DNA from: Bacteroidales bacterium UBA1680
Lineage (GTDB): Bacteria; Bacteroidota; Bacteroidia; Bacteroidales; UBA932
DNA length: 32,656 nt
Direction: 5' to 3'
Assembly: GCA_002320605.1 (NCBI GenBank)
Contig: DCKG01000019.1
Span: 1 to 32,656, forward strand
The notes under the pieces are model-generated. The model did not search any database, was not told the origin of the DNA, and saw only the letters and a list, made by a program, of their open reading frames with translations. This document shows positions 1-6,914 of the stretch, one piece after another. The position numbers and the translations under genes are program-made. Within the stretch, counting starts at the first letter, position 1; every line of letters begins with the position of its first letter.

Positions 1-1
1 T

Positions 2-142
2 GTCGGTTCAACCAAAACCCTCCTGCATAACGCCGCAATGGTGGATCGATTTATTGCCATGTCCGGAAAATCCCCGAACATGCGATTAAATAACACTGAT
101 TTCAAAGAACTTTTATTCTACGGCGTCCGCGCCGGGGCGTAA
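2..142 (+). CDS. C-terminal fragment of an unidentified protein (partial, 5' end outside window)
   Basis: An open frame runs from base 2 to a TAA at 140-142 and gives about 46 residues ending in FYGVRAGA. It contains no stop, and its residue mix (MVDRFIAMSGKSPN, then DFKELLFYGVRAGA) looks like ordinary folded protein. The frame stops just ahead of an AT-rich stretch and a promoter box, as a real gene end would. I do not recognise the family. The alternative is that this is non-coding DNA that is open by chance; 46 codons is too short to exclude that. Confidence 0.5.
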   Translation, partial: VGSTKTLLHNAAMVDRFIAMSGKSPNMRLNNTDFKELLFYGVRAGA

Positions 143-143
143 C

Positions 144-176
144 TTTTATAAAATTAACGAACTATTGCTATATTTG
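144..176 (+). promoter_or_regulatory. Candidate Bacteroidota promoter for the flavin reductase-sdaA pair
   Basis: TATATTTG at 169-176 matches the Bacteroidota -7 consensus TAnnTTTG. A TTTT at 144-147 sits 21 bases upstream where TTTG is expected, so the -33 element is imperfect. Transcription would start near 183, leaving a leader of about 23 bases before the ATG at 206. Confidence 0.45.
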
Positions 177-205
177 TTTTTTGTTTATAGAGACATAATT
201 GTCTA

Positions 206-838
206 ATGAATGAACGTCGATTGAAATATTTAGCTACAGTAATTATGGGTATTCTATTATCTGCTTGCGCCGGACAGTACAAGGCAAGCGCAGGCAGCTG
301 CGACGCAGACACGCTCAAGGCGGAGGGTCAATGGCAGGAGATAAAGTCCGGAGACATTCCTGGGAATGCGGTGGAATTATTTGCCAAGGACTGGATGGTC
401 CTGGCTGCAGGCAATGAGGAAAAGATGAATGCCATGACCATCTCATGGGGCGGCCTAGGCCAGCTGTGGGAGATGCCGGTCGTGACCGTCTACGTGTCAG
501 GAAGCCGCTATACTCACGAATTCATGGAGAAATACGACCATTTTACGGTCTCACTTTTTCCAAATGACAAACGGAAAGCCCTGCTCTACATCGGGAGCCA
601 TTCTGGTCGCGATGGCGACAAGCTGAAGGATGCGGGGCTCACGCCAGAGTTTACCATTGAAGGCAACCCATCATTCAAGGAGGCAATGATGACGATAGAA
701 TGCAAAAAAATATATTCCCATACATTTGAGAAAGAGAAGCTGCCGGAATCTGTCCGCAGCATGTATGGCGATGAGAGCAGGATGAAACTCCACACGATGT
801 ACATCGGCCAGATTGAACGAGTTTTGGTAAGAAAATGA
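206..838 (+). CDS. Flavin reductase-like domain lipoprotein
   Basis: A 210-residue protein. The N-terminus has a positively charged start (NERRLK), a hydrophobic stretch and a lipobox ending LLSAC, so Cys21 is the likely lipidated residue and the protein is exported and membrane-anchored. The remainder matches the FMN-binding split-barrel flavin reductase family: an early NAMTISWGGLG segment, a MPVVTVYVSGSRYT strand, then FTVSLFP. Family members reduce or bind flavin using NAD(P)H or serve as flavoredoxins. An exported version would have no obvious cytosolic NADH supply, so it may accept electrons from a membrane or periplasmic donor; that is inference. The gene lies 10 bases before sdaA and is probably co-transcribed with it. 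The substrate is unknown. Confidence 0.8.
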   Translation: MNERRLKYLATVIMGILLSACAGQYKASAGSCDADTLKAEGQWQEIKSGDIPGNAVELFAKDWMVLAAGNEEKMNAMTISWGGLGQLWEMPVVTVYVSGSRYTHEFMEKYDHFTVSLFPNDKRKALLYIGSHSGRDGDKLKDAGLTPEFTIEGNPSFKEAMMTIECKKIYSHTFEKEKLPESVRSMYGDESRMKLHTMYIGQIERVLVRK

Positions 839-848
839 CAGTTGTCGT

Positions 849-2096
849 ATGAAATCTCTCAAGGAACTTTTTCGGATAGGCAAGGGGCCTTCTAGCAGCC
901 ATACCATGGGGCCGCAGAGGGCAGCGAAAGATTTTCTCGAAAGGCATAGGGACGCAGCAAAGTTCGAGGTGACCCTCTATGGCAGCCTGGCGGCGACCGG
1001 TAGGGGCCACATGACCGACATTGCCATTAAAGAGGTGCTGGAACCAACGGCTCCTGTGGAAATAGTCTGGAAGGATGGCATATTCCTGCCATATCATCCT
1101 AACGGTATGGAATTCAAGGCTTTCGATTGGGAGGAACACACGCTCGATGACTGGACCGTCTACAGCATAGGCGGTGGTGCGCTCTCGGAAGGGAAAGAGC
1201 CGGACCGTTTCTCTACGAAAGAAGTTTACGAAATGAACAAACTCTCCCAGATAATGGACTGGTGCGACGACAATGGCAGGAATTATTGGGAATATGTCGA
1301 CTTGTGCGAGGGCTCGGAGATTTGGGACTATCTGGAGGAGATTTGGATAGCGATGAAGCAGTCCGTGGAGAACGGGATAAACCACGAGGGGCGACTTCCG
1401 GGGTCTTTGAACTTGGCTCGTAAGGCAGCGACATATTACATTAAAGCCACAGGCTACAAGCAGACGCTTCAGACCAGGGGGCTGGTTTATGCCTATGCCC
1501 TCGCAGTCAGCGAGGAGAACGCTTCTGGTGGGACGATAGTCACTGCGCCGACCTGCGGATCCAGCGGAGTGATGCCAGGGGTGCTTTACCATCTGGCTAA
1601 AGGTCATAATTTCAGCGACCTAAAGGTACTGCATGCCATAGCGACGGGCGGAATCGTCGGCAACGTGGTGAAGCAGAACGCATCCATTTCAGGTGCCGAA
1701 GTGGGTTGTCAGGGAGAGGTCGGGGTGGCCTGCGCAATGACTGCTGCCGCTGCCTGCCAGCTTTTCGGCGGAACGCCTGCTCAAATTGAATATGCTGCCG
1801 AGATGGCTCTGGAGCATCATTTAGGCATGACCTGCGACCCGATTTGCGGGCTGGTACAGATTCCTTGCATCGAGCGAAATGCCTTTGCGGCAACCAGGGC
1901 GCTGGATGCTAACCTTTACGCTGCTTTCTCCGACGGCCGTCACCGCGTATCGTTCGACCACGTCGTGGAAGTGATGAAGCAGACCGGCAAAGATCTTCCT
2001 TCTGTGTACAAGGAGACCAGCGCCGGAGGCCTGGCCAAAGACTTCAACGACATAGCGTGCTCTGTCTCTTCACAATCGCGTGAGCAAGGTGGGTAA
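849..2096 (+). CDS. sdaA: L-serine dehydratase (L-serine ammonia-lyase), iron-sulfur type, single chain
   Basis: This enzyme converts L-serine to pyruvate and ammonia in the cytosol. The 415-residue chain starts with GKGPSSSHTMGP, the SSSHT phosphate/substrate loop of the beta domain, and carries the alpha domain after about residue 165 (ENASGGTIVTAPTCGSSG at 223-240). Cys287, Cys329 and Cys340 are spaced 42 and 11 residues apart, the same as the three [4Fe-4S] ligands of E. coli SdaA (343, 385, 396), so the cluster should form. The family normally ends soon after the SxGGLA motif (391-396 here). This protein runs about 19 residues further, and its last five residues (REQGG) and its TAA are encoded inside the first REP repeat copy. 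It follows the flavin reductase gene by 10 bases. Confidence 0.95.
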   Translation: MKSLKELFRIGKGPSSSHTMGPQRAAKDFLERHRDAAKFEVTLYGSLAATGRGHMTDIAIKEVLEPTAPVEIVWKDGIFLPYHPNGMEFKAFDWEEHTLDDWTVYSIGGGALSEGKEPDRFSTKEVYEMNKLSQIMDWCDDNGRNYWEYVDLCEGSEIWDYLEEIWIAMKQSVENGINHEGRLPGSLNLARKAATYYIKATGYKQTLQTRGLVYAYALAVSEENASGGTIVTAPTCGSSGVMPGVLYHLAKGHNFSDLKVLHAIATGGIVGNVVKQNASISGAEVGCQGEVGVACAMTAAAACQLFGGTPAQIEYAAEMALEHHLGMTCDPICGLVQIPCIERNAFAATRALDANLYAAFSDGRHRVSFDHVVEVMKQTGKDLPSVYKETSAGGLAKDFNDIACSVSSQSREQGG

Positions 2097-2220
2097 GATG
2101 GGCATTAATATTCAATAACTTACAAGGGGGCTTGCTCACGGTCCCGATTTTCGGGAAGCGTAAGCAAGAGGTCTTTGGTAGCCCCTCAGTATCATATACT
2201 TACGAATAGGGCTTGCTTAC
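2080..2220 (+). repeat. REP-like double hairpin, copy 1 (left of the transposase gene)
   Basis: Two tandem hairpins in one orientation. The first has stem GTGAGCAAG (2080-2088) with CTTGCTCAC (2131-2139) and an inner GTAAG/CTTAC pair (2093-2097 with 2119-2123). A short CCCGATTTTCGGG hairpin follows at 2143-2155. The second stem is GTAAGCAAG (2160-2168) with CTTGCTTAC (2212-2220). The same architecture recurs at 3195-3334 on the far side of the RAYT gene. The first hairpin overlaps the end of sdaA and may also act as its 3' stabiliser or terminator. Confidence 0.9.
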
Positions 2221-2232
2221 ATCCTTAGCGCA

Positions 2233-2263
2233 TTGCATATAATCAGAAATTTAGATAGATTTG
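2233..2263 (+). promoter_or_regulatory. Promoter of the REP-associated transposase gene
   Basis: TTG at 2233-2235, a 20-base spacer, then TAGATTTG at 2256-2263, which matches TAnnTTTG. Transcription would start near 2270, at the base of a leader hairpin, leaving about 36 bases before the ATG at 2306. The promoter lies between the left REP copy and the gene, so the transposase travels with its own promoter. Confidence 0.55.
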
Positions 2264-2294
2264 CAATCGTCTATGGGCAATCCATAGATCTAAA
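2250..2294 (+). promoter_or_regulatory. Nested inverted repeat in the transposase leader
   Basis: CTATGG (2271-2276) pairs with CCATAG (2282-2287) across a 5-base loop. A wider repeat, TTTAGAT (2250-2256) with ATCTAAA (2288-2294), encloses it. Only the inner hairpin would lie in the mRNA. It ends 18 bases before the start codon and could restrict ribosome access, as leader hairpins do in IS200-type transposase genes; that role is inference. Confidence 0.45.
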
Positions 2295-2305
2295 CTTCAA
2301 ACTAT

Positions 2306-3223
2306 ATGGATGACATTCAGGAATCATGCTGGCACCTATGTTCGGGAGAGCTGATGAACAACTTGATTTTCAAGACTTTTGACGATTACAAATTCGGAAT
2401 GAATAGCATTCCGATAGCACAATTGAGCACAGGAGTTGTCATATACTGCTTCACTTTGATGAGTAACCATGTGCATTTTCTCCTATTTGGCACCAGGAAT
2501 CAGGTCATAAGGTTTTACAATGGATGGAAATCACGGGTTGGTAAGCATTTAGTTAACACATTACGCCGTTCTTCCCCATTTCAGGAACTGAAACCGACAC
2601 TCGTGAAAGTTACCAGCCCGGAAATGTTCAAGACTGAAGTGGCCTATATCCTACGAAACCCACAGGCAGCAAGAATTTGTGATCCGTACACCTATTATTG
2701 GAATACCACATATCTTTATTTCAATCGTCGCATACTCACAAGACCTGCAATGACAGTAGGTCAACTCAATTCTTCGCAGATAAGACAGACACTTCTAACT
2801 AGGAAAGCGCTACCTTCGCATTACAAAATCTGTGACGGAATCATTTTACCTGAATCATACGTGGACATACCGTCAGTTGAGAATGCTTTCGGCAAGGCTA
2901 CTGAATTATATTGGCTGTTAAAGGATTGGAAGACTGAGCAAAATGCAGCTGCAATGGAAGGAGAGCCTGAAAAGGTGACATACAGCGATAACGAGATACT
3001 CGATTCTTTACATGAATATTTTGCCGGACTTGGCGTTTCGGGATTCGAAGATATGAGATTTAATGATAAGTGTAGATCTGTGCCTATGCTGCGGAATAGA
3101 TTCGGTTCTAGCGCCAAGCAAATCTGTCGTTTGACCCTGCTTGACCGAAATGTTGTCTACCGGTACGGTGGCTTTGCCAGCATCAATGTTGAGCGTGAGC
3201 AAGGCGGGCAAGATAGGCACTGA
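2306..3223 (+). CDS. REP-associated tyrosine transposase (RAYT, Y1_Tnp / HUH family)
   Basis: A 305-residue single-strand DNA transposase of the IS200-like Y1 family. The N-terminus (CWHLCSGELMNNLIF, then FKFGMNS-like residues) is typical of Bacteroidota RAYTs, so the gene looks full length at its 5' end. The HUH motif is His55-Val-His57 within LMSNHVHFLL, and Tyr114 in VAYILRNPQAA lies at the position of the catalytic tyrosine. A C-terminal region of about 150 residues ends in a probable DNA-binding helix-turn-helix (SAKQICRLTLLDRNVV, 271-286). RAYTs nick and recombine hairpin REP sequences; here such hairpins flank the gene on both sides. The gene looks more AT-rich than its neighbours and holds only one GAATAT hexamer, consistent with acquisition by transfer. 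Its last codons and TGA lie in the right REP copy. Confidence 0.9.
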   Translation: MDDIQESCWHLCSGELMNNLIFKTFDDYKFGMNSIPIAQLSTGVVIYCFTLMSNHVHFLLFGTRNQVIRFYNGWKSRVGKHLVNTLRRSSPFQELKPTLVKVTSPEMFKTEVAYILRNPQAARICDPYTYYWNTTYLYFNRRILTRPAMTVGQLNSSQIRQTLLTRKALPSHYKICDGIILPESYVDIPSVENAFGKATELYWLLKDWKTEQNAAAMEGEPEKVTYSDNEILDSLHEYFAGLGVSGFEDMRFNDKCRSVPMLRNRFGSSAKQICRLTLLDRNVVYRYGGFASINVEREQGGQDRH

Positions 3224-3334
3224 TATTCAATAACTTACAAGGGGGCTTGCTCACGATCCCGATTTTTGGGAGGCGTAAGCAAAGTTCATTTGGAAGCATT
3301 GAATATCAAATACTTAAAAAGACAACTTGCTTAC
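3195..3334 (+). repeat. REP-like double hairpin, copy 2 (right of the transposase gene)
   Basis: Same order and orientation as copy 1. Stem GTGAGCAAG (3195-3203) pairs with CTTGCTCAC (3246-3254), followed by CCCGATTTTTGGG, then GTAAGCAA (3275-3282) with TTGCTTAC (3327-3334). Over the first 60 bases the two copies differ at only five positions, all transitions; the second hairpin is more diverged, mainly in its loop. The repeat overlaps the final codons of the transposase gene. Confidence 0.9.
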
Positions 3335-3378
3335 GTGGTGCGTGGTAGGGCTGACGACGCAGTCTCTTACGGCGTTAG

Positions 3379-3586
3379 GTAGGCAGGCTAGGCTGCCTAA
3401 TGAGCCAGCCGTGGGCTAGCAGGCGGAGCAGCACGGTGAACCAGCCGTGGGCTGCCTGGTGAACCGGCGAGTGAGCCTGGTGGACTCGCAGAGCGGCCTC
3501 CGCCCACGCCTAGTTGCGCACAGCAAGGCGCCGAGGGCTTGCTAGAGGGGCTGCCCGGCAAACAGGTGGACCAGCAGCGGGCTAGT
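3379..3586. repeat. GC-rich block of degenerate short repeats
   Basis: The only gene-free stretch above 300 bases (3224-3581) holds the right REP copy and this block. Units resembling GGTGAACCAGCCGTGGGCT recur at about 3401, 3435, 3458, 3479 and 3565; the core CCAGCCGTGGGCT is exact at 3405-3417 and 3441-3453. A separate hairpin AGGCAG/CTGCCT sits at 3381-3398. The last unit touches the stop codon of the minus-strand nucleotidyltransferase gene. The block is much richer in G+C than its surroundings and shows no convincing reading frame. It could be a decayed repeat array or a structured RNA. Confidence 0.6.
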
Positions 3587-4316
3587 GGATTCCTTGATAG
3601 GCAGCCTGAACGGCTTTGTAGGAATCGAGGGTGCCAATGTCGTAGCGGTGTCCTGGCATTTCCATGGCACGGATTGGGACTTTGGTGGCGAGCCAGGCGA
3701 CGAAACTGCCTGGGGCATCGACTCCGCAGCCTGCGGCCATGCCTTCGGGAATACGTGCGACATCCTGCATGCGATAGAAATAGAACGGAGGACAGCACCA
3801 GTGGGAGCGCGGCTCTGCTGGCTTTTCTTCCATTGACAATATTAAATCGTGCTCGTCGACCTCCACGACTCCGCATTTATGCAGCTTGGCCTCGGATGGC
3901 TCGTAGTAGCGCATGATGCAAGAAGTCCCTGCCGCAATGGCATATTCAATGAATTCAATGAGGCTGAAATCCAGCAAGTTATCCCCTGCCATGATAATGA
4001 TGTCGTCGTCGAAGCCAGTCTTCTCCAAGGTATACTGGATATCTCGCACCGCGCCTAGGCGGGTCTCGTTTGTCGTGGTGCCATCGTCCACGACAGTGAT
4101 TTTCTCACTACGCCCTGATGCCCACTTTTCAAAATGGCAGGCAAATTTATGGTTGGTGACTACAGCATATTCATCAACCTTTCCAGATACCGCCACATCA
4201 TCAATCAGCCAGTCCAAAATTGTCTTGCCGCTGACATCGAGCAGCGGTTTTGGGAAATTCTCCGTGAGCGGGTACAGCCTTGTCGCATACCCCGCAGCCA
4301 AAATCAAGCACTTCAT
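3582..4316 (-). CDS. Sugar nucleotidyltransferase (NTP_transferase family)
   Basis: A 244-residue cytosolic enzyme that would join a sugar-1-phosphate to an NTP and release pyrophosphate. The N-terminus carries the family signature LAAGYATRLYPLTENFPKPL (6-25), with the NTP-binding loop and the Lys of PKP. AGDNLLDF (110-117) holds the metal-binding Asp112. The C-terminal HRYDIGTLDSY is the motif seen in glucose-1-phosphate thymidylyl/uridylyltransferases. It starts 3 bases after the upstream kinase gene, so it very likely uses that kinase's product. Base and sugar specificity cannot be read directly; a uronic acid 1-phosphate is suggested by the neighbour. Confidence 0.85.
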   Translation of the reverse strand: MKCLILAAGYATRLYPLTENFPKPLLDVSGKTILDWLIDDVAVSGKVDEYAVVTNHKFACHFEKWASGRSEKITVVDDGTTTNETRLGAVRDIQYTLEKTGFDDDIIIMAGDNLLDFSLIEFIEYAIAAGTSCIMRYYEPSEAKLHKCGVVEVDEHDLILSMEEKPAEPRSHWCCPPFYFYRMQDVARIPEGMAAGCGVDAPGSFVAWLATKVPIRAMEMPGHRYDIGTLDSYKAVQAAYQGIH

Positions 4317-4319
4317 GTT

Positions 4320-5492
4320 TTACACTCGTACGCCGTCGGCGGAGTGGCATAGGTAGGCGCTGTAGCGGCCCCGGAGGGTAGGGAAAGCATCAAGATATTC
4401 ATCTTCTACTTTCCTGAATATGCTCTCTTCGTATGCCGGATCGATCAGAGCCATGCAGCAGCCTTTGAAGCCAGCGCCGCTGAAACGCCCTCCATAAATG
4501 CCATCCGTGCGCGTCATTATCTCATATATCTTTTTAAGTTCCGGAGAGCCGGTCTCCCAGTTCTCGATCGAAGAACGTCCGCTCTCGAACGACAATCTGC
4601 CATATTCCTCTATGTCTCCCCTCCTCCAAGCTTCAGCCCCACGCTGAACCCTGTCATATTCAGTGTACCAATGCTCGGCACGCTTCCACCAATTCCTTGG
4701 CAGGCGGTAGCCATATTCATTGAATATCTCGACTGGTACGTCCCTGAGGTATGTATCCTCGAATTTCCCATATTCCATTCCCGAATAGGCCTTCAATGCA
4801 TAGGCAGCGCTCCGGCACTCGTCCACCCTCATGTTGAATTTGCTCCCAGCGAGGCTGCGCTCCACACCGCTGAAGAATATCGCAATCTTATATGGCTTCA
4901 TCGCTGGCGAGGCGGGAATCAGCTCGTAAGAATCATCCTTAGTGTCCAGATACAGCAGATGCCCTTTTCGCGACAGCACCTCGCAGCTCTGATCCAGTTT
5001 GCCGCAAGACACACCCACGTACTTGTTCTCTGCCGACTTTGCCATCATTATCAGGTCATGCTCATCCAAATGAATATTATTAACCTTGCAGAGGGCCTGC
5101 ATGAAAGATATTATCACTGCGGCAGAAGAAGACAGGCCTCCGATAGGCAGAGTGCCCTCGATCACCCCACGCAAGCCGACGCTGAGCGGATAACGATAGC
5201 TGAGTTCCAGCGTAGCGCCGCGCAGATAATCTGCCCAGTCGCCTTGCTTGGCCTCTGGCACAGCCCGAACATGCCACTGGGCACGTTTGGTAAACTGGAG
5301 CGAGACCAGTTCTATGACTCCGTTCTGCTTGGACGAATAGGCGATGTGAATGCCCCTGTCTATGGCGAAACCGGTGACCTTTCCCAGTTGATGATCCGAG
5401 TGCGCCCCGATGGGACACACCCTGTAAGGACAAAAAGAGAGACCCTCAGGCTCCTGCCTGTACGTCTCTCTAAAGCGATCTTCGCACTTCAT
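4320..5492 (-). CDS. GHMP sugar-1-kinase, galacturonokinase-like (galactokinase superfamily)
   Basis: A 390-residue cytosolic ATP-dependent anomeric kinase. The GHMP phosphate loop GGLSSSAAV is at 118-126, the catalytic-base region CGKLDQ gives Asp167, and motif 3 is GGRFSGAGFKGCC (334-346). The sugar-binding signature reads PIGAHSDHQLG (27-37) where galactokinases have GEHxDYNxG. The usual Glu, which contacts O6 of galactose, is Ala30 and Tyr is His34. From memory, plant galacturonokinase (Arabidopsis GALAK) has the matching GAHIDHQGG signature, and further stretches here (KRAEHWYTEYDRV, RSSIENWETG) also resemble that enzyme. A uronic acid, probably D-galacturonate, is therefore a better substrate guess than galactose. 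Its ATG overlaps the pgi stop codon by one base (TAATG), which implies translational coupling. Confidence 0.8.
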   Translation of the reverse strand: MKCEDRFRETYRQEPEGLSFCPYRVCPIGAHSDHQLGKVTGFAIDRGIHIAYSSKQNGVIELVSLQFTKRAQWHVRAVPEAKQGDWADYLRGATLELSYRYPLSVGLRGVIEGTLPIGGLSSSAAVIISFMQALCKVNNIHLDEHDLIMMAKSAENKYVGVSCGKLDQSCEVLSRKGHLLYLDTKDDSYELIPASPAMKPYKIAIFFSGVERSLAGSKFNMRVDECRSAAYALKAYSGMEYGKFEDTYLRDVPVEIFNEYGYRLPRNWWKRAEHWYTEYDRVQRGAEAWRRGDIEEYGRLSFESGRSSIENWETGSPELKKIYEIMTRTDGIYGGRFSGAGFKGCCMALIDPAYEESIFRKVEDEYLDAFPTLRGRYSAYLCHSADGVRV

Positions 5493-6826
5493 TAAAGCCT
5501 TTTTCTGATGGCCTTGGTCTGCTCTTCGTAGCCAGGCTTCTCAAGAAGCGCGAACATATTCTTCTTGTAAGCCTCAACGCCAGGCTGGTTGAACGGATTC
5601 ACGCCAAGCAGATAGCCGCTCACGCCGCAAGCGAATTCGAAGAAGTAGAACAGCCCGCCAAGGTTATATTCATTGATCTCTTCTATTGAAACCTCGACCT
5701 GAGGCACTCCGCCGTCGATGTGAGCCAGCTTCGTTCCCAGCTGAGCCATGGCATTGCAATGCTCCACGTGCTGGCCGGCGAGGTAATTCAGCTGGTCAAG
5801 GTTCTGAGGATCAGAACCGATGACGACGCTTCTGTTAGATTTCTCGATGTTCACGACTGTCTCGAACATGACCCTGTCGCCATCCTGAATGAACTGGCCC
5901 ATTGAATGGAGGTCGGTGGTGAAATTGACCGACGCAGGGAATATTCCTTTCTTATCCTTGCCTTCGGACTCGCCGTAAAGCTGTTTCCACCATTCTCCAA
6001 GGTATTGGAACTTAGGGTTGTACGAAACGAGGATTTCAATCTTCTTTCCTAATTTCGAATATAACAGATTCCGCATCGCAGCATATTCAACCGCAGGGTT
6101 TGTCTCACTCTTCACTGCGAGAGCCTTTTCCATCTCAGCTGCTCCAGCAAGCATGGCGCGGATGTCGAGACCAGCCAGCACTATCGGCAGGATTCCTACA
6201 GGGGTGAGCACTGAGTAACGGCCTCCGACATTGTCTGGAACAACGAATGTCCTGTAGCCTTCCTGAGTGGCGAGGGTCTTCAGAGCGCCCTTGTGAGCAT
6301 CAGTTATCGCAACTATCCTGCTTGCGGAATCCTCGTAATTCTTTTCGATATATTCCTTGACGATTCTGAAAGCGACGGCGGGTTCGGTAGTGGTGCCAGA
6401 CTTGGAGATGACCACGGTAGCGACATTCCTCTGGGCAACCAGGTCCATGAGCTCGGCTAGATATTCCTCGGAAAGGTTGTTCCCTGCGAAAACGACTTCA
6501 GGATATTCCTTAGCACCGCTCAGTTGTTTTGCGAAATTGTGCGACAGCGCCTCGATTGCGCAGCGGGCGCCAAGGTACGAGCCTCCGATTCCTATCACTA
6601 CCACCAGATTCACGCCTTTTGCTTTCCACTCGTCGCGGATAGCCTCGCAATCCTTAATCAATGATTCCGGAGTCTGGCTTGGCAGGTGCTTCCACCCGAG
6701 GAAGTCTTTTCCAAGCCCATTCTCTTTGTCAAGCACATCGTAGGCAGCAAGTGCCTTGCCGACATATTCCTTATAATCCGCAGCGTTTACGAAGGAGCTG
6801 CAGCCTTTTAAATCAACTCTAACCAT
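5492..6826 (-). CDS. pgi: Glucose-6-phosphate isomerase
   Basis: Interconverts glucose 6-phosphate and fructose 6-phosphate in glycolysis. The protein has 444 residues from the ATG at 6826, close to the size of other Bacteroidota and Firmicutes short-form isomerases. VVVIGIGGSYLGARCAIEAL and the SKSGTTTEP sugar-phosphate loop (the SIS fold) are present, and the C-terminal part holds NPFNQPGVEAYK. A longer frame opens at a TTG at 6859, but the divergent promoter box at 6865-6872 places transcription start near 6857. The ATG reading MVRVDLKG gives a sensible leader of about 30 bases. It is the first gene of an operon with the uronokinase-like and nucleotidyltransferase genes. Confidence 0.95.
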   Translation of the reverse strand: MVRVDLKGCSSFVNAADYKEYVGKALAAYDVLDKENGLGKDFLGWKHLPSQTPESLIKDCEAIRDEWKAKGVNLVVVIGIGGSYLGARCAIEALSHNFAKQLSGAKEYPEVVFAGNNLSEEYLAELMDLVAQRNVATVVISKSGTTTEPAVAFRIVKEYIEKNYEDSASRIVAITDAHKGALKTLATQEGYRTFVVPDNVGGRYSVLTPVGILPIVLAGLDIRAMLAGAAEMEKALAVKSETNPAVEYAAMRNLLYSKLGKKIEILVSYNPKFQYLGEWWKQLYGESEGKDKKGIFPASVNFTTDLHSMGQFIQDGDRVMFETVVNIEKSNRSVVIGSDPQNLDQLNYLAGQHVEHCNAMAQLGTKLAHIDGGVPQVEVSIEEINEYNLGGLFYFFEFACGVSGYLLGVNPFNQPGVEAYKKNMFALLEKPGYEEQTKAIRKRL

Positions 6827-6864
6827 TTTATTTTGAAATTGTAATATTTTCTGCTTCAATTAGG

Positions 6865-6885
6865 CAAAGATAATGATTATCTTTG
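6865..6885. promoter_or_regulatory. Perfectly palindromic divergent promoter between pgi and the glycerophosphodiesterase gene
   Basis: A 21-base perfect inverted repeat, CAAAGATAAT-G-ATTATCTTTG, carries one TATCTTTG -7 box on each strand (6865-6872 for pgi, 6878-6885 for the + gene). Predicted starts are near 6857 (-) and 6892 (+), giving leaders of about 30 and 23 bases to the chosen ATGs. The two boxes almost abut, so two polymerases could hardly occupy both at once. Confidence 0.65.
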
Positions 6886-6914
6886 TAAGTGTTGACAATA
6901 AATACTTATCGAAT

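Noticed and set aside
675..1607. Long minus-strand open frame opposite sdaA
   Set aside because: It lies wholly across the flavin reductase end and sdaA, shows no family motifs, and its composition is that of a reversed coding strand.
2080..3334. Classic insertion sequence with terminal inverted repeats and a target-site duplication
   Set aside because: The flanking repeats are direct, contain internal hairpins, and no duplicated target is visible; Y1 enzymes do not create such ends.
3397..3876. Minus-strand frame over the GC-rich repeats and nucleotidyltransferase end
   Set aside because: It overlaps the true gene in another frame, is Arg/Pro/Ser-rich, and looks like read-through of GC-rich repeats.
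6827..6859. TTG start for pgi giving 11 more residues
   Set aside because: The predicted transcription start is at about 6857, and the ATG at 6826 gives the normal family N-terminus.
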